A stretch of DNA of 64,000 nucleotides. Source: DAISJI01 sp964559835 (GTDB taxonomy: Bacteria; Acidobacteriota; Terriglobia; Terriglobales; Acidobacteriaceae). Below, in pieces: positions 30,567 through 40,074 of this stretch (its first letter is position 1; each line of letters begins with the position of its first letter). The stretch is taken from positions 148,518 through 212,517 of the forward strand of contig CAZLJE010000004.1 in assembly GCA_964559835.1 (NCBI GenBank), read 5' to 3'. The notes under the pieces are model-generated. The model saw only the letters and a program-made list of their open reading frames with translations, was not told where the DNA came from and did no database searches. The translations under genes were made by a program, and so were the position numbers.

Positions 30567-32746
30567 GCTCGCTCGACTTCGACCAGCGTCGAGTAGAACG
30601 TTGCGCCACCACCGAGGTCGGTCAGACGGTCCGAGGTCAGCACGTTGATGTTGCCTCCGCCCGGCGTCAGCTTTGCCCAGTTCAGAAACGACGCCACCAC
30701 ACCGGCTGGGACAGCGCCATCCACGGATGCGGTCAGGAATATTTCGCCGCGATCGTTGAACACGCGCACACGATCGCCGTCGCCGATGCCGCGCGCCTTC
30801 GCGTCCGCCGCGCCGATTTCCAGCCGATTCGGGTCTTCCATCTTCTGGATGATGGGCAGGTTCGCGAAGGTCGAGTTGAGATAATTGTCGGCCTTGCGTC
30901 CGAGCAACTCGAGTGGGAACTTGCGCGCCGCCCGATGACGCGACTCTTGCGGCGGCACGAACGACGCGATCGGGTCCAACCCTTGCGCCGCAAGCGCTTC
31001 GCTATAGAACTCAGCCTTGCCGGTTGGCGTCGGGAACCCGGTGGCGAACGGCTTGAAGGGCGGATAGGCCTTGTCCTGCAGGCGCGCGCCGGAACTCACG
31101 TTCGAGGGACCGCTCGCGCTGACACCCGCAGAAGCCGACGCCGCGCGCATCGGTACCGGCAGATTGAGCCGGACGTGCCCTTCCGCCTCCAGCCGCGCAC
31201 GGTCGATGCCGGAGAGGTGCGGGTGGCCGCTCGTCAATGCGATGTCGATCATGTTGTCAACGCTCTGTTCGAACACGGCGTCTTCGAATCCCATCGCCTT
31301 CGCCAGCGCGCGGAATGTCTCGACATTGGATCGGCACTCGCCCAGCGGTTCGATCGCCTGCTCCGAAACCTGGACGAAGTAGTGTCCGTAGGCGGTCTGA
31401 AGGTCCTTGTGCTCGAAAAAGGTGGTGGCGGGCAGGACGATGTCGGCGTAATCGCACGTGTCGGTTAGGAACTGTTCGTGCACGACGGTGAACAGGTCCT
31501 CGCGCTGGAGTCCGCGCACGACGCGGTTGTGATCGGGCGCGACCGACGCCGGATTCGAGTTGTACACGAGCAGCGCTTTCACCGGCGGATCGCTCAGATC
31601 GTTGAGCGCCTTCGCCAACTCGACCATGTTGATGACGCGTGTAGGCCTCGGCTGGAGCTCTTCGTTCTGGAGCGCCTTTTTGTTCAGGTTCTGGCTGTCG
31701 CTCAGCGAGAGTTGCAACCCTCCTCCGATGTCCTTCCACGCTCCGACCAGGCACGGCAGCATACAGACGGCGCGCACGGCCATGCCACCATTCTCGGCGC
31801 GCTGGATCCCGTAGTTCAACCGGATCGCCGCCGGACGCGTTCGCGCATACTCACGCGCCAGTCGCACGATGTCTTGCGCCGGAATTCCGGTCCACTCGGC
31901 AACCTGTTGCGGCGTGTATTCCTGCACTTTCTCCTTCAGCTTGTCGAAGCCGAGCGTGTAGCGCGCGACGTAATCCGCGTCGTACAGCCGCTCGCTGATC
32001 AGGACGTGCATCAGCCCGAGCGCCAGTGCCACATCGGTTCCCGGACGTATGGCAATGTGCCAGTCGGCGAGCCGCGCGGTGCGCGTTCTGTAGGGGTCGA
32101 TCACGACCAGCTTCGCGCCATTGCGCATGGCCTCTTCCACGAACGGCCACAGGTGCACGTTGTTGCCGTGGATGTTGGCGCCCCAGGCCAGGATGTACCG
32201 CGATTGCGCGAACTGCTCGGGCTCGGTGCCGAGTTTGGCCCCGTAAACGCTGCGAATGCCCGCTTCGCCCGCACTGGAGCAGATCGTGCGGTCCAGGCGC
32301 GACGCTCCCAGACGGTGAAAGAAGCGGCGGTCCATCGAACCGCCATTCAGAATGCCCAGCGTTCCGCCGTAGGAATAGGGGAGAATGGCTTCGCCGCCGA
32401 ATTCCGCCGCAATACGTTCGAAACGCGAGGCGATGGTCTCCAGCGCTTCGTCCCAGGAGATCCGCGCAAAGTCGCTGAAGTCGCCTTTGCCCGACCCTGC
32501 CGGCGGCGAGCCTTTGGGCGCGACGCGCTTCATCGGGTAGAGCACGCGGTCCGGCGAGTAAACGCGGTCGAGGTACTGCGCCACTTTTGCGCACAGAAAG
32601 CCGCGCGTCACCGGATGCTTCGGATCACCGCGTAGTCCGACCGCTTTGCCGGTGGCCTGGTCCACCGTGATCAGCACCCCGCATGCGTCTGGACAATCAT
32701 GCGGACACGCCGCGTGCACGACCTTCAACTCTCCACCCGTTGTCAT
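30563..32746 (-). CDS. Molybdopterin-dependent oxidoreductase (DMSO reductase superfamily)
   Basis: 727 residues. An N-terminal 4Fe-4S motif with Cys14, Cys18, Cys22 and Cys52 (CPHDCPDAC...GFLCAK) precedes the molybdopterin-binding domains; the C-terminal dinucleotide-binding domain begins near LELLGRKADNYLNSTF. A candidate molybdenum ligand is Cys156 in RTICSSAGEAG. No Tat signal is visible, so the enzyme is cytoplasmic. The substrate is unknown; an electron partner could be the coupled double nitroreductase. No Shine-Dalgarno sequence precedes ATG 32746. Confidence 0.88.
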   Translation of the reverse strand: MTTGGELKVVHAACPHDCPDACGVLITVDQATGKAVGLRGDPKHPVTRGFLCAKVAQYLDRVYSPDRVLYPMKRVAPKGSPPAGSGKGDFSDFARISWDEALETIASRFERIAAEFGGEAILPYSYGGTLGILNGGSMDRRFFHRLGASRLDRTICSSAGEAGIRSVYGAKLGTEPEQFAQSRYILAWGANIHGNNVHLWPFVEEAMRNGAKLVVIDPYRTRTARLADWHIAIRPGTDVALALGLMHVLISERLYDADYVARYTLGFDKLKEKVQEYTPQQVAEWTGIPAQDIVRLAREYARTRPAAIRLNYGIQRAENGGMAVRAVCMLPCLVGAWKDIGGGLQLSLSDSQNLNKKALQNEELQPRPTRVINMVELAKALNDLSDPPVKALLVYNSNPASVAPDHNRVVRGLQREDLFTVVHEQFLTDTCDYADIVLPATTFFEHKDLQTAYGHYFVQVSEQAIEPLGECRSNVETFRALAKAMGFEDAVFEQSVDNMIDIALTSGHPHLSGIDRARLEAEGHVRLNLPVPMRAASASAGVSASGPSNVSSGARLQDKAYPPFKPFATGFPTPTGKAEFYSEALAAQGLDPIASFVPPQESRHRAARKFPLELLGRKADNYLNSTFANLPIIQKMEDPNRLEIGAADAKARGIGDGDRVRVFNDRGEIFLTASVDGAVPAGVVASFLNWAKLTPGGGNINVLTSDRLTDLGGGATFYSTLVEVERA

Positions 32747-32924
32747 ACGTAGAGGAGATTATAGGTGCGTTTCCTCATCGCGGCACGGTGCTCAAGAGGT
32801 CTTCCACTCCGAATCGACAGCTGCGATACGGTAAGCCTTCCGAAGTTCAGGGCTTCCCTGTTTTTGAGAACGTGCTTTCGGGCCACATGACCGCCATTAC
32901 CAGCGCCTTAGGGAAAGAGGCAAG

Positions 32925-32947
32925 GGCCCGGGCTTTGAGCCCGGGCC
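32925..32947 (-). terminator. GC-rich hairpin with a 10-bp perfect stem
   Basis: GGCCCGGGCT (32925-32934), loop TTG, AGCCCGGGCC (32938-32947). It lies 9 bp past the stop of a decayed minus-strand frame. No U-tract. It is part of the gene-poor stretch 32747-33344. Confidence 0.5.
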
Positions 32948-32955
32948 TGGGGAGG

Positions 32956-33081
32956 TTACCTGGCGGGAATATTGGCGGCAATTTCGAGGTCGTGATGATT
33001 GGCAGCAATCATGGCTTCAGATTTCACCTGATTTGCCTCTACGACATAGAAGTGCAAGCCGCGTGCCAAAGAGCAAGCAAC
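32956..33081 (-). pseudogene. Possible gene remnant on the minus strand
   Basis: A 41-codon open stretch between stops reads ...RGLHFYVVEANQVKSEAMIA... and ends NIPAR before TAA; its only ATG (33012) leaves 18 codons. The composition is protein-like and a terminator-like hairpin follows. It may be the 3' end of a decayed gene. Family not recognised. Confidence 0.3.
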
Positions 33082-33121
33082 TTAAAGCCGCTGATTCTCA
33101 GTGCGCGCTTGCGATTGGTGG

Positions 33122-33137
33122 TGTCGATGCGTCGACA
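33122..33137. promoter_or_regulatory. Operator-like palindrome TGTCGA-N4-TCGACA
   Basis: TGTCGATGCGTCGACA. Same architecture as the sites at 39981-39996 and 46050-46065. It lies about 210 bp upstream of the small gene at 33345. Confidence 0.6.
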
Positions 33138-33179
33138 ATGTTGAACACGGGCCGAGAGACAGGCAGGCCAATGCCCCGG

Positions 33180-33200
33180 GAGTCAACGGGGCGTTGACTC
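33180..33200. promoter_or_regulatory. Palindrome GAGTCAACG-GGG-CGTTGACTC
   Basis: A perfect 9-3-9 palindrome, with GTCAAC/GTTGAC cores related to the TGTCRA half-sites nearby. A further TTGACACTTTCGACA cluster lies about 10 bp downstream. Together with 33122-33137 it makes the upstream region of the 33345 gene dense in half-sites. Confidence 0.55.
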
Positions 33201-33344
33201 GGGGTCAAGCGATTGACACTTTCGACATTACACAGTCGGCGATGCCTCTAACCTGATCGATGTCGATGATTTGGCGGGCGTTTGGGTTTGGCACGGAGCT
33301 TGCTTCTGCAGTGGGTGGTAGACGCTAAAGCCAGGAGGCCCGCC

Positions 33345-33686
33345 GTGAAATCCTTCAGCCAACGCAAGACCGCAACTGCAGCGGTGGCCGCCTCCTGGAT
33401 ATCAGCTGTCGCGGTCCTCGGTAAGGCGATCCATTACTGCCGGGCCGCGCGTCGCGACGAACTTGCGGGCTTCCCGCACACCGCGGCGATGGAGTGGCGC
33501 CATGCGGCCGAACTATTTGAGTCGAACACATTAGCCGCTGAGTACCTCTGGCGACAGTGGGAACGCATCATGCACTTGCCGCGTCAACTCTCCGGTCCCA
33601 TCGGCGATTCTCGAACTGTTGTTTTGACACTGGAACGCTCAGCCACGCAGCCCACTTACCAGATTTCGCCTGCCATTGCTGCGTGA
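33345..33686 (+). CDS. Small protein of unknown function upstream of the efflux region
   Basis: 113 residues from GTG 33345, with AGGAGG just upstream; the longer frame from 33282 lacks a site. A mildly hydrophobic N-terminal part (ATAAVAASWISAVAVLGKAI) is followed by AMEWRHAAELFESNTLAAEYLWRQWERIMHLPR, a Trp/Arg-rich helical stretch. I recall similar Trp/Arg-rich small proteins in related bacteria but cannot name the family. The dense operator-like sites upstream suggest regulation together with the efflux genes. Confidence 0.65.
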   Translation: MKSFSQRKTATAAVAASWISAVAVLGKAIHYCRAARRDELAGFPHTAAMEWRHAAELFESNTLAAEYLWRQWERIMHLPRQLSGPIGDSRTVVLTLERSATQPTYQISPAIAA

Positions 33687-33747
33687 AGCGCGGCGTCAAC
33701 AAACGGCCTCTCTGCTTGTGTGGCGGGAGTGTGTGACCGTCCGCCAG

Positions 33748-33783
33748 TGTCGAACAGCCATCGACACCCGTCGACGTTCGACA
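33748..33783. promoter_or_regulatory. Cluster of TGTCGA half-sites
   Basis: Half-sites TGTCGA (33748-33753), TCGACA (33761-33766 and 33778-33783) and TCGACG (33771-33776) lie between the convergent ends of the 33345 gene and the outer-membrane factor gene. No start codon is obviously controlled from here. Confidence 0.4.
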
Positions 33784-33883
33784 CCTTCCTACGGCTTCCA
33801 ATTGTTCCAGAAGACGGTGCAATGATCATCCCGATGCTGGCGAGCAGCAAAATGGACGAGACGTTGCGTGCCGTTGAGGAAAA

Positions 33884-35362
33884 TCAGTTGCCGTTCGTCG
33901 CCAGCTTTCCGCAGCACTCAGGACGTGCAGGCAGAGTGGAGCGGTCCCATCCTCCACCGAGCGCTTGGACCAGTAAGACCGCGCTGGCCATGCGTCGTCC
34001 AAGAAGGTTGACGGCCGTAAGCTCGTCCGAGAGCGCGGCGTTTTGCGCGGTGATGACTTCGAGGTAGCCGGTAGCACCGCCTGTATACCTGATCTGCGAG
34101 AGCTCAAGCGACCGTTGCGCTGACTGCACGGCAGTGGCCTGTATCCCAGCCTCGCGCTCCAGGATGCGGAGCGCTGCCAGATTGTCTTCCACTTGTTGGA
34201 ACGCGGTCAGGACGGTCTGCCGGTACGAAGCTACCGTGGCGGTATAGGCTGACTTCGCCTCGTCATTCAGAGCACGTCGTCTCCCGACGTCGAACACAGT
34301 GAAGAGGGCAGATGGACCTGCAGACCAGAAAGCGCTCGGCCCTTGCAGCAGAGTGGTGATAAATCCACTCTCGAATCCGCCCGACCCGGCAATGTTCACC
34401 AGCGGATAGTAGGCAGTCTGGGCCAGGCCGACTTGGGCGTTCGCCGATGCGACGCGGCGTTCCGCTGCTGCAATATCGGGCCGTCGTTCCAATAGCTCCG
34501 AGGGCACGCCAACCGGAATCGCGGGCGGCGGAGTTGTTAACGGCAACAGTGGCAGGGTGAAATCAGCCGGAGGCTTACCGGCGAGCACCGCAACTGCGTC
34601 CTCGAATTGAGCGCGAGCGACTCCGACGTCGACCATCTGCGCCCTCGTGGTTTCAAGGATGGTTTTCGCCTGTGCGACGTCCACTTCGGACGCAACTCCG
34701 CCCTGGTATCGGATCACGTTCAGCTGAAGTGCCTGCTCGTACTGTGCGACCGTATCGCGCAGCAGTTTTTCTTCCGCATCGAGGGTGCGCGCTGCGAAGT
34801 AATCGACGGCAAGGTCGGCGTGCATTGTCAGATTCACGACCGCCAGGTCGGCGGCGCTTGCCTGTGCCAGCTCGCGAAACGACTCCACGTTCCGGGACAC
34901 GCGCCCCCAGGCGTTGACCTGGTACGAGAGATCCAACGGCAATAGGAAATCGTTAAACGTCAGCCCTTTGATTCCGATTGGGCGATTCGTCGAGAACTGC
35001 TCGCGAGTCGCCGATGGGGATGTCGTGAGGGTCGGATAATAATCAGCGCGAGCGTAGCGCAGAGCGGCACGCGCTTGCTGGTACTGCGCCACGGCTACCT
35101 TCAGATTCTGGTTGGAAACATTGATCTGCTGCTCCAATGCGTTGAGCCGCGGATCCTGGAAGAGCTCCCACCAGTTTCCACCCAGGTTCTGATCGCTGGG
35201 CTGCGCCGTCTTCCAGTTGCCCATCTGTTTATAGGTGGGTGGCGTTACTGCCGCTGGAGTCCTGTATTTAGGACCCACGGCACAACCGGCCAGCATCAGC
35301 AGGCTAAGCACGCCGCAGGTCCTGAGCAGGACCTCAGTCGAGGTGTTTTCGTTGTGCCTCAC
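33884..35362 (-). CDS. RND efflux outer-membrane lipoprotein (NodT/OprM family)
   Basis: 492 residues from GTG 35362, overlapping the adaptor stop (GTGA). Lipobox LLMLAGC with acylated Cys27 followed by AVGPKYRTP, the usual OprM start. Two outer-membrane efflux repeats follow (NQNLKVAVAQYQQARAALRYARADY; ASANAQVGLAQTAYYPLVNI). It forms the trimeric outer-membrane channel of the pump with the two genes upstream. Confidence 0.92.
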   Translation of the reverse strand: MRHNENTSTEVLLRTCGVLSLLMLAGCAVGPKYRTPAAVTPPTYKQMGNWKTAQPSDQNLGGNWWELFQDPRLNALEQQINVSNQNLKVAVAQYQQARAALRYARADYYPTLTTSPSATREQFSTNRPIGIKGLTFNDFLLPLDLSYQVNAWGRVSRNVESFRELAQASAADLAVVNLTMHADLAVDYFAARTLDAEEKLLRDTVAQYEQALQLNVIRYQGGVASEVDVAQAKTILETTRAQMVDVGVARAQFEDAVAVLAGKPPADFTLPLLPLTTPPPAIPVGVPSELLERRPDIAAAERRVASANAQVGLAQTAYYPLVNIAGSGGFESGFITTLLQGPSAFWSAGPSALFTVFDVGRRRALNDEAKSAYTATVASYRQTVLTAFQQVEDNLAALRILEREAGIQATAVQSAQRSLELSQIRYTGGATGYLEVITAQNAALSDELTAVNLLGRRMASAVLLVQALGGGWDRSTLPARPECCGKLATNGN

Positions 35363-36594
35363 TGTGGGTTATCTCCCGGCAGGGCTGCCGTCACGACCTG
35401 GACTGCCTGGCCGGTGACCAGGGAATCCGAGGGATTCACGATCACCTGGTCGTGGTCGTTCAACCCGGCAATCACTTCGATCTGATTCCCGAAATCACGT
35501 CCCGGGGTCACGTCCCTGAGCACGGCTTTGCCGTCCTGCACCACACCGACCTGCAGGTTTTTCGTGCGGAACAGCAGCGTATTCGATGGAATCAGGAATG
35601 TGGGATTTTGCGCTGGGATCTTGAGATGCACTTGTGCATAAGCGCCGGTAAACAACGTCCCGGCAGGATTAGGAACGGCCACCTCCGCCAGCAAGGTGCG
35701 AGTCGTCATGTTGATGGAGTCGGCAGTGCGTACCAGTCTCCCCGCGAACGTGCGCCCTGGAAATGTCGGGAGAGAAATGTCGGCTTGAGTTTGTCCAGGT
35801 TGGATACCTGCTGCGTATGTCTCAGGCACGTTCACATAAACGCGCAGCATGTCGGTCTGCGACATGTGAAAGAGATCGGTCTTGGCGTTCCCACTGCTGC
35901 CGGCATTGATGAGATCGCCGATATCGGTATTGCGGGCCGTAATCACGCCATCGAATGGGGCGTACACTTTTTCAAACGACACCATTGCCGCATAGCGCTG
36001 CACATTGGCCTGGTCTGCATCGACGACTGCTTTGTTAGCGTTGTAAGAGCCGACTGCGTTGTCACGGTCCTGCTGAGAAACCGCGTGCTTGGCGAACAGT
36101 GCTACATAACGGTCTCTTGTGATGGTAGCCAACTCCAGGTTGGCTTGCGCGGTGGCCAGATTGCTGCGCGCTTGTGCCAATTGCTGATCCGCCTCCGGAG
36201 CTTCGATCACCGCGAGCAGCTGGCCCGCCTTGACGTGGGCCCCGATATCGAAATACCACTTCTTCAAATAGCCGTCGATGCGCGCGAAGATGGGAGATGA
36301 AATAAAGGGTTGTACATTGGCTGGAAGGCTGATCTCCTGGGCCGGAGCGGCAGGTTTCGGGAGCACCACGGAAACAGAAGGCACGGACGTTTCCTTAACC
36401 ACATCGCGCAACTTGGCCTCGTCCCTCAAACGCGACCGGATCCCGAAGATCAGCACACCGGCCACGACAAGTACGACGATTCCGGCAACCAGCCAGTGCC
36501 TCGGCGAAGCAGCGCCTGGACCTGCTTCCTGAGAGGAATTTGCGCCCTGTTCTTTGACGTGCTCGTAGGTCCCGCTTTTGATCATGTTAGTCAT
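35359..36594 (-). CDS. RND efflux periplasmic adaptor (HlyD/MFP family)
   Basis: About 411 residues from ATG 36594, which overlaps the permease stop; GTG 36609 or ATG 36585 are possible. One membrane anchor (WLVAGIVVLVVAGVLIFGI), then lipoyl/barrel halves (ARIDGYLKKWYFDIGAHVKAGQLLAVIEAPE), a coiled-coil hairpin and a beta-barrel domain (GVITARNTDIGDLI). It links permease and outer-membrane factor. Confidence 0.92.
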   Translation of the reverse strand: MTNMIKSGTYEHVKEQGANSSQEAGPGAASPRHWLVAGIVVLVVAGVLIFGIRSRLRDEAKLRDVVKETSVPSVSVVLPKPAAPAQEISLPANVQPFISSPIFARIDGYLKKWYFDIGAHVKAGQLLAVIEAPEADQQLAQARSNLATAQANLELATITRDRYVALFAKHAVSQQDRDNAVGSYNANKAVVDADQANVQRYAAMVSFEKVYAPFDGVITARNTDIGDLINAGSSGNAKTDLFHMSQTDMLRVYVNVPETYAAGIQPGQTQADISLPTFPGRTFAGRLVRTADSINMTTRTLLAEVAVPNPAGTLFTGAYAQVHLKIPAQNPTFLIPSNTLLFRTKNLQVGVVQDGKAVLRDVTPGRDFGNQIEVIAGLNDHDQVIVNPSDSLVTGQAVQVVTAALPGDNPQ

Positions 36595-39500
36595 TACCGT
36601 TGCTTTCACCTGATGTCGGCCCCACGCCTGCGGGTTTCAACCGCCGCTCGTGCAGCACGCTGAAGAATGTCGGGACGAAGAACAGCGTAGAGACTGTCGC
36701 GAAAAGCAGCCCACCGATCACTGCTCGCCCCAGCGGCGCATTCTGTTCGCCGCCATCGCCCATTCCCAGCGCCATCGGAACCATGCCGATGATCATTGCC
36801 AGTGCAGTCATCAGGACAGGACGGAAACGCGTGAAGCCTGCCTCCAGGGCGGCCGCGATCGGCTCCCGACCGGCCTGTATCTGCTCGGTGGCGAAGCTGA
36901 CGAGCAGGATACTATTCGACGTGGCAACGCCCATGCACATGATGGTCCCCATCAGCGCAGGCACACTGAGCGTGGTGTGGGTAATGAACAGGAACCAGCA
37001 GATTCCCGCCAGCGCGGCCGGCAAGGCGGAGATCATGATGAAGGGGTCGAGCCAGGACTGGAAATTCACTACGATCAACAAATAGTCGAGCAGGATCGCG
37101 AACACCAGGCCGCTGAGAAGTCCGATATACGCCGTGCGCATGGTCTGGACTTGTCCACGAACAATCACTTGCGATCCACGCGGCAGATGGCTGCGGTTTG
37201 TATCGATGATCTTATTGATCGCGCGCGAGACTCCACCCAGGTCACGTCCCGAATTGGTCCCGTAAATGTCGATCACTGGCTGAACGTTGTAGGTCGATAC
37301 TTCCGCCATTCCCGCCCCCCGCTCCAGCGATACCAGGCTGGCCATGATGGATGGAGGAGCGGAGGGATTTGTGCCGGTCACCGGGATGTTCATCACCTCC
37401 TGCAGCGTATCAGCGTTGTATTGCGGGGTCTGGCTTTCGATGTTGTAGCTGACACCGGTTGTGGGATCGACCCAAAACGTTGGCGAAGTTTGAAAACTCC
37501 CTCCCAGAGAGATCAGCACGTTCTGTGCAATGTCGCGCCCTGAGAAGCCAAGCTCCTGGGCTTTCGTGCGCTCAATGTTCAGCTTGAGGTATGGCTCATT
37601 GAAGGGCTGCTGAATTCTTAAGTCGGCTGTACCGGGAACGGACTTGATCTGCGAGAGTACGGTATTCGCCCACGCATGGTTGCCTGCGAGGTCCTTGCCC
37701 ACAACCTGGATATCGATGGGAGCGGGCAATCCGAAGTTCAGGATCTGCGTGACCATGTCGGAGGGCAGGAAATAGAACGCCACGCCGGGAAATTGCTTCG
37801 GCAATACCAGGCGGAGCCGGTTGACATAGTCCGCCGTCGGATGGTGGTTCGGGCCCAGCGTCACGAGAACGTCTGCGTCGGACGTTCCGACCGGAGCTGA
37901 ATTACTATACGAAAGATTGATACCGCTGTACGGCAAGCCAATATTGTCGATGATGCTTGACACCTCGCTTGCCGGTATCTGGTGGCGAATTGAATCCTCA
38001 ACCAAGTCGCAGAGGAAGGCGGTGTTCTCAATCCGCATCCCTGTGGGGCCGCGAAGGTGAAGGTTAAAGCTGCCCGCATCCACGCTGGGGAAAAAATCCT
38101 GGCCGAGCCACGGGATCAAAATGGCCAGCGATCCCAGGCACGCGGCGAAGAATCCCGTCATAAACAGGGCCCGATGATGAAGAGCGACCCCCAACAGCCT
38201 GTGATAGGCCTCGCGGAATCGCTCAAAACCTGCTTCGAAACGCTGCTGCATTCTGACGAGCGGGTTCCGGCTCTGCTTTTTCTCTTCGCCCGGGGGCTGA
38301 TGCCTCAGCAGATACTTCGCCATCATCGGAACAATGGTTCTCGAGAGCACATACGAAGCCAGCATCGCGAAAACCACAGCTTCCGCTAACGGCAAGAAGA
38401 GATAACGCGATACGCCGGACAGCAGGAACATTGGAGCAAACACGATGCAGATGGAAAGTGTGGCGACAAACGCCGGCGTGGCGATCTGCATGGCGCTATC
38501 GAGGACGACTTCGTCCATGCCTTTGTCCGGCTCTGCCGCCCGGTTTCGATTGATGTTCTCCACCTCCACGGTCGCATCGTCGACGAGGATACCGACGGCC
38601 AGAGCCAGGCCGCCCAGGGTCATGATGTTGATGGTTTCGCCGATCGCACTCAGCACGACAATGGAGGTGAGGATCGCCAGCGGAATCGAAGTCGCGACAA
38701 TGAGCGTGCTCCGCCAACTACCCAGAAAGGTCAGGATCATGAAAGCGGTCAGGCAGGCTGCTATCACGGCTTCGCGAACGACGCCGCTGATCGCTCCTCT
38801 CACGAAAATCGACTGGTCCGCGAGCGGCGTCATCTTCAAGGCTGGCGGAACGGTGGTCGCAATGAACGGAAGGATCTTCTTGATCCCTGCAACCACACTC
38901 AACGTGGAGGCATTGCCGCCCTTCTCGATGGTCAAAAGCACGGCTGGGCTGCCGTTCACACGCACCATATTGGTTTGTGGGGGCGAGCCATTGTGCACCC
39001 ACGCGACATCTTCCATGTAGATCGTTGTATCGCCGATCGTTTTTATCGGAATACGATTCAGGTCCTCCATCGTCTGCGGCGCAGCGTTGGGAAGGGTGAC
39101 CTGGTATTCCGTGCCGCCGATCTTCGACGTTCCTGTAGGCAAGATCAGGTTTTGCGTGGAGATCGCATTCACTACATCGAGCGCGGAGAGACCTTTTGAT
39201 TGCAGCGCCTTTGGACTCAGATCGACCTGGACTGTACGTTGCTTTCCGCCATACGGAGCCGGTACCGACGAACCAGGGACAGTAATGAGCTGTACACGAA
39301 TGAAATTGAGGCCGTAGTCGTTCAGTTGCGTCTGAGAGAGCGACTTTCCTGAAAGCGCAAGCTCCAAAATCGGAACACTCGACGCGCTGTAAGCCAAAAT
39401 CAGCGGCGGCGTGGTTCCGGCCGGTAATTGCTTCAATTGCGTCTGCGACACTGCCGTAATTTGAGCAATCCCACGGTCCACATTCGCGGTTGGCTGCAGA

Positions 39501-39784
39501 AAGACCTTGACCACAGCTACTCCATAGAGCGACTGCGATTCAATGTGTTCGATATTGTCAACAGTGGTGGTCAGAGCTCGCTCGGTAACATAGACAATAC
39601 GGTCATTCATCTGTTCGGGGACCAAACCGTCGAAGGTCCAGATGATGCTGACCACCGGAATATCAATGTTCGGGAAAATATCCGTCGGAGTGCGGAAGAT
39701 GGCCAGCACACCCATGCCGAGAATGAGAATGGCCAGAACAACGAAGGTGTAAGGCCGCTGCAATGCGAGTCGAACAATCCACAT
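36587..39784 (-). CDS. RND multidrug efflux permease (HAE1 family)
   Basis: 1065 residues with the classical layout: first helix (RPYTFVVLAILILGMGVLAI), large periplasmic loop, helices 2-6 including GLALAVGILVDDATVEVENI (proton-relay Asp-Asp), second loop, helices 8-12 (GTIMCMGVATSNSILLVSFA). It exports hydrophobic compounds driven by protons. It is the first gene of a permease-adaptor-outer-membrane factor operon. The upstream 290 bp carry an operator-like palindrome at 39981-39996. Confidence 0.93.
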   Translation of the reverse strand: MWIVRLALQRPYTFVVLAILILGMGVLAIFRTPTDIFPNIDIPVVSIIWTFDGLVPEQMNDRIVYVTERALTTTVDNIEHIESQSLYGVAVVKVFLQPTANVDRGIAQITAVSQTQLKQLPAGTTPPLILAYSASSVPILELALSGKSLSQTQLNDYGLNFIRVQLITVPGSSVPAPYGGKQRTVQVDLSPKALQSKGLSALDVVNAISTQNLILPTGTSKIGGTEYQVTLPNAAPQTMEDLNRIPIKTIGDTTIYMEDVAWVHNGSPPQTNMVRVNGSPAVLLTIEKGGNASTLSVVAGIKKILPFIATTVPPALKMTPLADQSIFVRGAISGVVREAVIAACLTAFMILTFLGSWRSTLIVATSIPLAILTSIVVLSAIGETINIMTLGGLALAVGILVDDATVEVENINRNRAAEPDKGMDEVVLDSAMQIATPAFVATLSICIVFAPMFLLSGVSRYLFLPLAEAVVFAMLASYVLSRTIVPMMAKYLLRHQPPGEEKKQSRNPLVRMQQRFEAGFERFREAYHRLLGVALHHRALFMTGFFAACLGSLAILIPWLGQDFFPSVDAGSFNLHLRGPTGMRIENTAFLCDLVEDSIRHQIPASEVSSIIDNIGLPYSGINLSYSNSAPVGTSDADVLVTLGPNHHPTADYVNRLRLVLPKQFPGVAFYFLPSDMVTQILNFGLPAPIDIQVVGKDLAGNHAWANTVLSQIKSVPGTADLRIQQPFNEPYLKLNIERTKAQELGFSGRDIAQNVLISLGGSFQTSPTFWVDPTTGVSYNIESQTPQYNADTLQEVMNIPVTGTNPSAPPSIMASLVSLERGAGMAEVSTYNVQPVIDIYGTNSGRDLGGVSRAINKIIDTNRSHLPRGSQVIVRGQVQTMRTAYIGLLSGLVFAILLDYLLIVVNFQSWLDPFIMISALPAALAGICWFLFITHTTLSVPALMGTIMCMGVATSNSILLVSFATEQIQAGREPIAAALEAGFTRFRPVLMTALAMIIGMVPMALGMGDGGEQNAPLGRAVIGGLLFATVSTLFFVPTFFSVLHERRLKPAGVGPTSGESNGND

Positions 39785-39980
39785 GGGACCCTCTTAGCCG
39801 GCTAGAGTCGCTGGTGCTCCGCTTCCTGTTGCGGGATCCACTCTCGGATGAACGTGCAGCAATTCATTAGCCTTATCCCCTCTGCGTCGCATTGTGGCGT
39901 TTACCGCGATGCGCGGGTCCGCAACATTCGTCACGCGTCCGGAGGCCAGAGGGACGCGGACGTTACCTCGCGCTATCGAG

Positions 39981-39996
39981 TGTCGATTCGTCAACA
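39981..39996. promoter_or_regulatory. Operator-like palindrome TGTCGA-N4-TCAACA
   Basis: TGTCGATTCGTCAACA lies between the divergent RND operon (start 39784) and the DUF1275 gene (start 40075). A further TGTCAA half-site follows at 40011. It could control both. Confidence 0.6.
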
Positions 39997-40074
39997 GAGT
40001 GACAGGAGGGTGTCAATTAGCGGTCAAGAGCACTGCGTCAGGCAGTTCGGAATGGAGTCGTACGTGCTTAACCC

